Of a stretch of DNA of 45,066 nt, positions 42,685 to 45,066 are shown piece by piece. The stretch covers positions 55,770-100,835 of the forward strand of contig NW_014577300.1 in the NCBI RefSeq assembly GCF_000485595.1. Direction: 5' to 3'. Below the pieces are notes generated by a model. The model ran no database searches. It had not been told where the DNA came from and saw only the letters and a list, made by a program, of their open reading frames with translations. The translations under genes and the position numbers were made by a program. Position 1 is the stretch's first letter, and each line of letters begins with the position of its first letter. The stretch is from Priapulus caudatus. Its lineage: Eukaryota > Priapulida > Priapulimorpha > Priapulimorphida > Priapulidae.

Positions 42685-43999
42685 CTCACTATATGCCGGG
42701 TCAGGCCCAAGAGTAGAACCATAGCCTTAACCATAACCCCACGTTGAGTAATGTGTTAATCTCACCGAGGCTCCCAGATAAAACAGATCATGCAGCTAAG
42801 GATAATATCAGGAGTAAATAATCGATTATTCTATAGATTATAAATTATCTATTGATAGACTCCGGATAATATGTACCTAGCGTTGCGCGGGGAACAACTT
42901 GTAGAGCATTCATATACACATATAGACACATATATTTAGCTAATTCTAAGGATATATTATATACTATAGTCGTAACATAGAACATAATATGAAAGGTTAA
43001 ACAATATTCTAGCAAAAGCAGTTCGAACGATTCAAGGATTCTATAGTCCAAGGATCTGGATCTACAACATTGTTATAAAATTGCGGCAAGTTATTATGAA
43101 TATATGCCTCTCTGGCTGTGCAAGCCTCGACTCGCCTTTTAAATACACAACTGGTAACGTCTTTCACGCGTCTCTCTTATCATTGGGATTCACAATACAT
43201 CAAAATAATAGCCAGCTTACTAGTTTATAGTCAATAATCGGCAGCTTACGTCTGACATCAAAACCGAAACCGAAACCGAAACCTGCCTACATTTCTAGCG
43301 TGCTGCTAACGCACTGCCTAGTCTGCGCTGCGAGCCACCCCAACATGGATTGCGTGCTACGACATCAACAGCTATTTCGATGCGTTCGTACTTTTGATAT
43401 TTTACTTGCTTTTAAATAGTAGTTTTTAGTGTATTCTTTTAAATAGCGTTTCTTAATTTCTAGCGTGCTTAGGCCACCATAAGGGTGATCAACTAACAGT
43501 GTGGACGTTTTGGGGGCCTAAACCAATAAACAGCAAAATGCATAGCAAACAGACCGACAGAGTTCGTGTTTGTAGTAAGTAGTATAGATGGCTCGCAACC
43601 GGAAACTACAGCATTTCATCACGTGCGCGCTACACCAGGGCTTAATATAATATGTTACCGCTACGTGTTCTGATGTTATACTCGCCATTCTCACTATGAA
43701 GTGCTTTGCTTTGTCATGAACGCCCGTGCTAATAAATAAACAGCGGGGAAGCGAGCGCTGATAAAAAAGTCCCAGCAAATCGCTTCAAAGTATGATGAAA
43801 CAGCGAGTGCATTACAATGGATACGCAAATATTACGAATGTGAACGCATTCGAAATACGATATACGTTAATGCAGCATTAATGCAGGCGCACGGTCTCAA
43901 TAGAACAGCTTGCGAGTGCAACTAGCAACTAATGTTTTTTGTTCGGCAATTAAATAACGCGCGCCCATTTGTTTGGAATCTCCATATTCTCCGTCACGG
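42685..43999. other. Non-coding stretch
   Basis: No gene. It contains a four-copy AAACCG run at about 43259-43282 and, near 42811, an ATCAGGAGTAAATAAT motif resembling the 32261 palindrome arm. Confidence 0.5.
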
Positions 44000-45066
44000 T
44001 GTCACCCTCTTCCCCCACCCTTCATCTTCGTCTTTGTTCTTCTCCACACCTACCATCTCATCTTTTGCACTCGCCTTCTCCCCACACGTCTGCTCTTCTA
44101 ACTGTTCAGCATCCTAGATTTTCACCTTCTCTTTACCACACACGTCAACGTCGTGCTATCGTCTCCCCGTCTCACAATTCCTCTACCCTCCTCCTCCTCC
44201 TCTTCCCCCTCCTTCTTCCACATACCTACCAACTCAATGCTGTACATGTGTAAAGAACTACATGCGCACATGGTGTGCGCTAACCTCGCGTGACATGTGC
44301 CATGTTGCTCTCACTCTCGGCCCCAGCTTCACTACCCCCACCCCCACCCCCACCTCCCCTGCATCCACACTCAACACCATCCCCCATCGCCTATACTACT
44401 ACACAGAGATAGTGTTACGCGCTCTCATCTCGGGGCGCCTCCGCACACACACACACAACACACGCACACACGCCGCGCATGTACATGTGTTTTTTGTCCC
44501 TTTTTAAAAATGTCTATCGCCAGGCTTTCGGCTGCGCTGTCTATTTTTACCAGTGGCCGCCGTTGCCGTCGACGCGGCCGTGTCGAACGCCATGGCAACG
44601 TGAATGGTATGCGGTGCAGTCGTCTGCTTCGCTGCGCCTACACGGCAGACGAAGGCGCTGATCATCACGCAGCACACTGAACCTCTAGCGGGGAGATAAT
44701 GCACGTCAAATCCTATAGAAACGTCGACTGGATTTAGATCTCAACTGCCCTAGAAGGGTCAGTATCAAGCAACATGTAACCTCAAAACGTTAAATATCAC
44801 CGATAAAACCCATGCGAGATATACTATTTCTAGCTATGGATATTAGTTTCAGGAAAAAAGGCACCGAATTCAAATCTAACCTAACTAAGACAGGTGCATA
44901 TACAATTTAAACGGATGGATTAGTTCAAACGTATTGCAGATGCAGGAATGGGCCAGGCAGAACAAGAGAGAAAGAGGGAGACGGGAAAAGAGCGAAAAAA
45001 GACTGAGCGAACGAGAGAGAGCGGAAGATAGAGGAATAAGAACTACAGCAGCAGCAGCAGCAGCAT
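44000..45066. other. Pyrimidine-rich and low-complexity end of window
   Basis: Plus-strand C/T-rich sequence at about 44005-44225, a CCCCCAC run near 44335-44356, CA-rich repeats at 44445-44475, GA-rich sequence near 44960-45035 and a (CAG)n run at about 45047-45064. No gene was recognised. Confidence 0.6.

Overview
The window is eukaryotic, from an animal genome. The evidence is a spliced gene of the metazoan CAS adaptor family, abundant microsatellites and many eukaryotic transposons (BEL/Pao, a Jockey/CR1-type LINE, PIF/Harbinger, piggyBac, hAT-like). I cannot name the species. The repeat mix fits an invertebrate, and a 25-N gap at 12542-12566 marks a draft assembly.

Layout. 1-1690: AT-rich sequence with short tandem repeats. 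1692-8876: a BEL/Pao LTR retrotransposon with both LTRs and a perfect 5-bp target duplication, but a frameshifted interior. 9339-14899: a decayed PIF/Harbinger transposon whose transposase exons (+) and MADF/BESS exons (-) interleave in each other's introns; a LINE 3' end (10647-11640, -) and the assembly gap lie inside the transposase intron. 15203-19400: dispersed repeats and a hAT-like non-autonomous element (17268-18027) with an 8-bp target duplication. 19424-21254: a nearly intact piggyBac transposase (-). 21500-35000: no recognisable gene, but repeats of several kinds: telomere-like and TIR-related pieces, a 1.4-kb polypyrimidine tract, GT-rich satellite-like blocks, a 42-bp tandem array, and a long fold-back element that carries a second TIR element inserted in its own terminal repeat (33051-33731).

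35526-39572 (-) is the only clear host gene: a CAS scaffold protein (p130Cas/BCAR1, NEDD9, EFS family). One exon encodes the SH3 domain (39318-39572). One large GC-rich exon encodes nine YxxP motifs, the helical serine-rich region, the Src-binding motif and the FAT-like C-terminus (35526-37640). Their splice sites agree in phase. Any upstream exon is not identified. Tandem arrays abut both coding edges. At the 5' side, about 76-bp units each repeat the 3' splice site. At the 3' side, 157-bp units repeat the stop-codon region.

39600-45066: the splice-site array, (GA)n, another long-TIR element (41846-42684) and low-complexity DNA. Apart from the CAS gene, almost everything interpretable is mobile or tandemly repeated DNA. 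I found no tRNA, rRNA, CRISPR or prokaryote-type operon.
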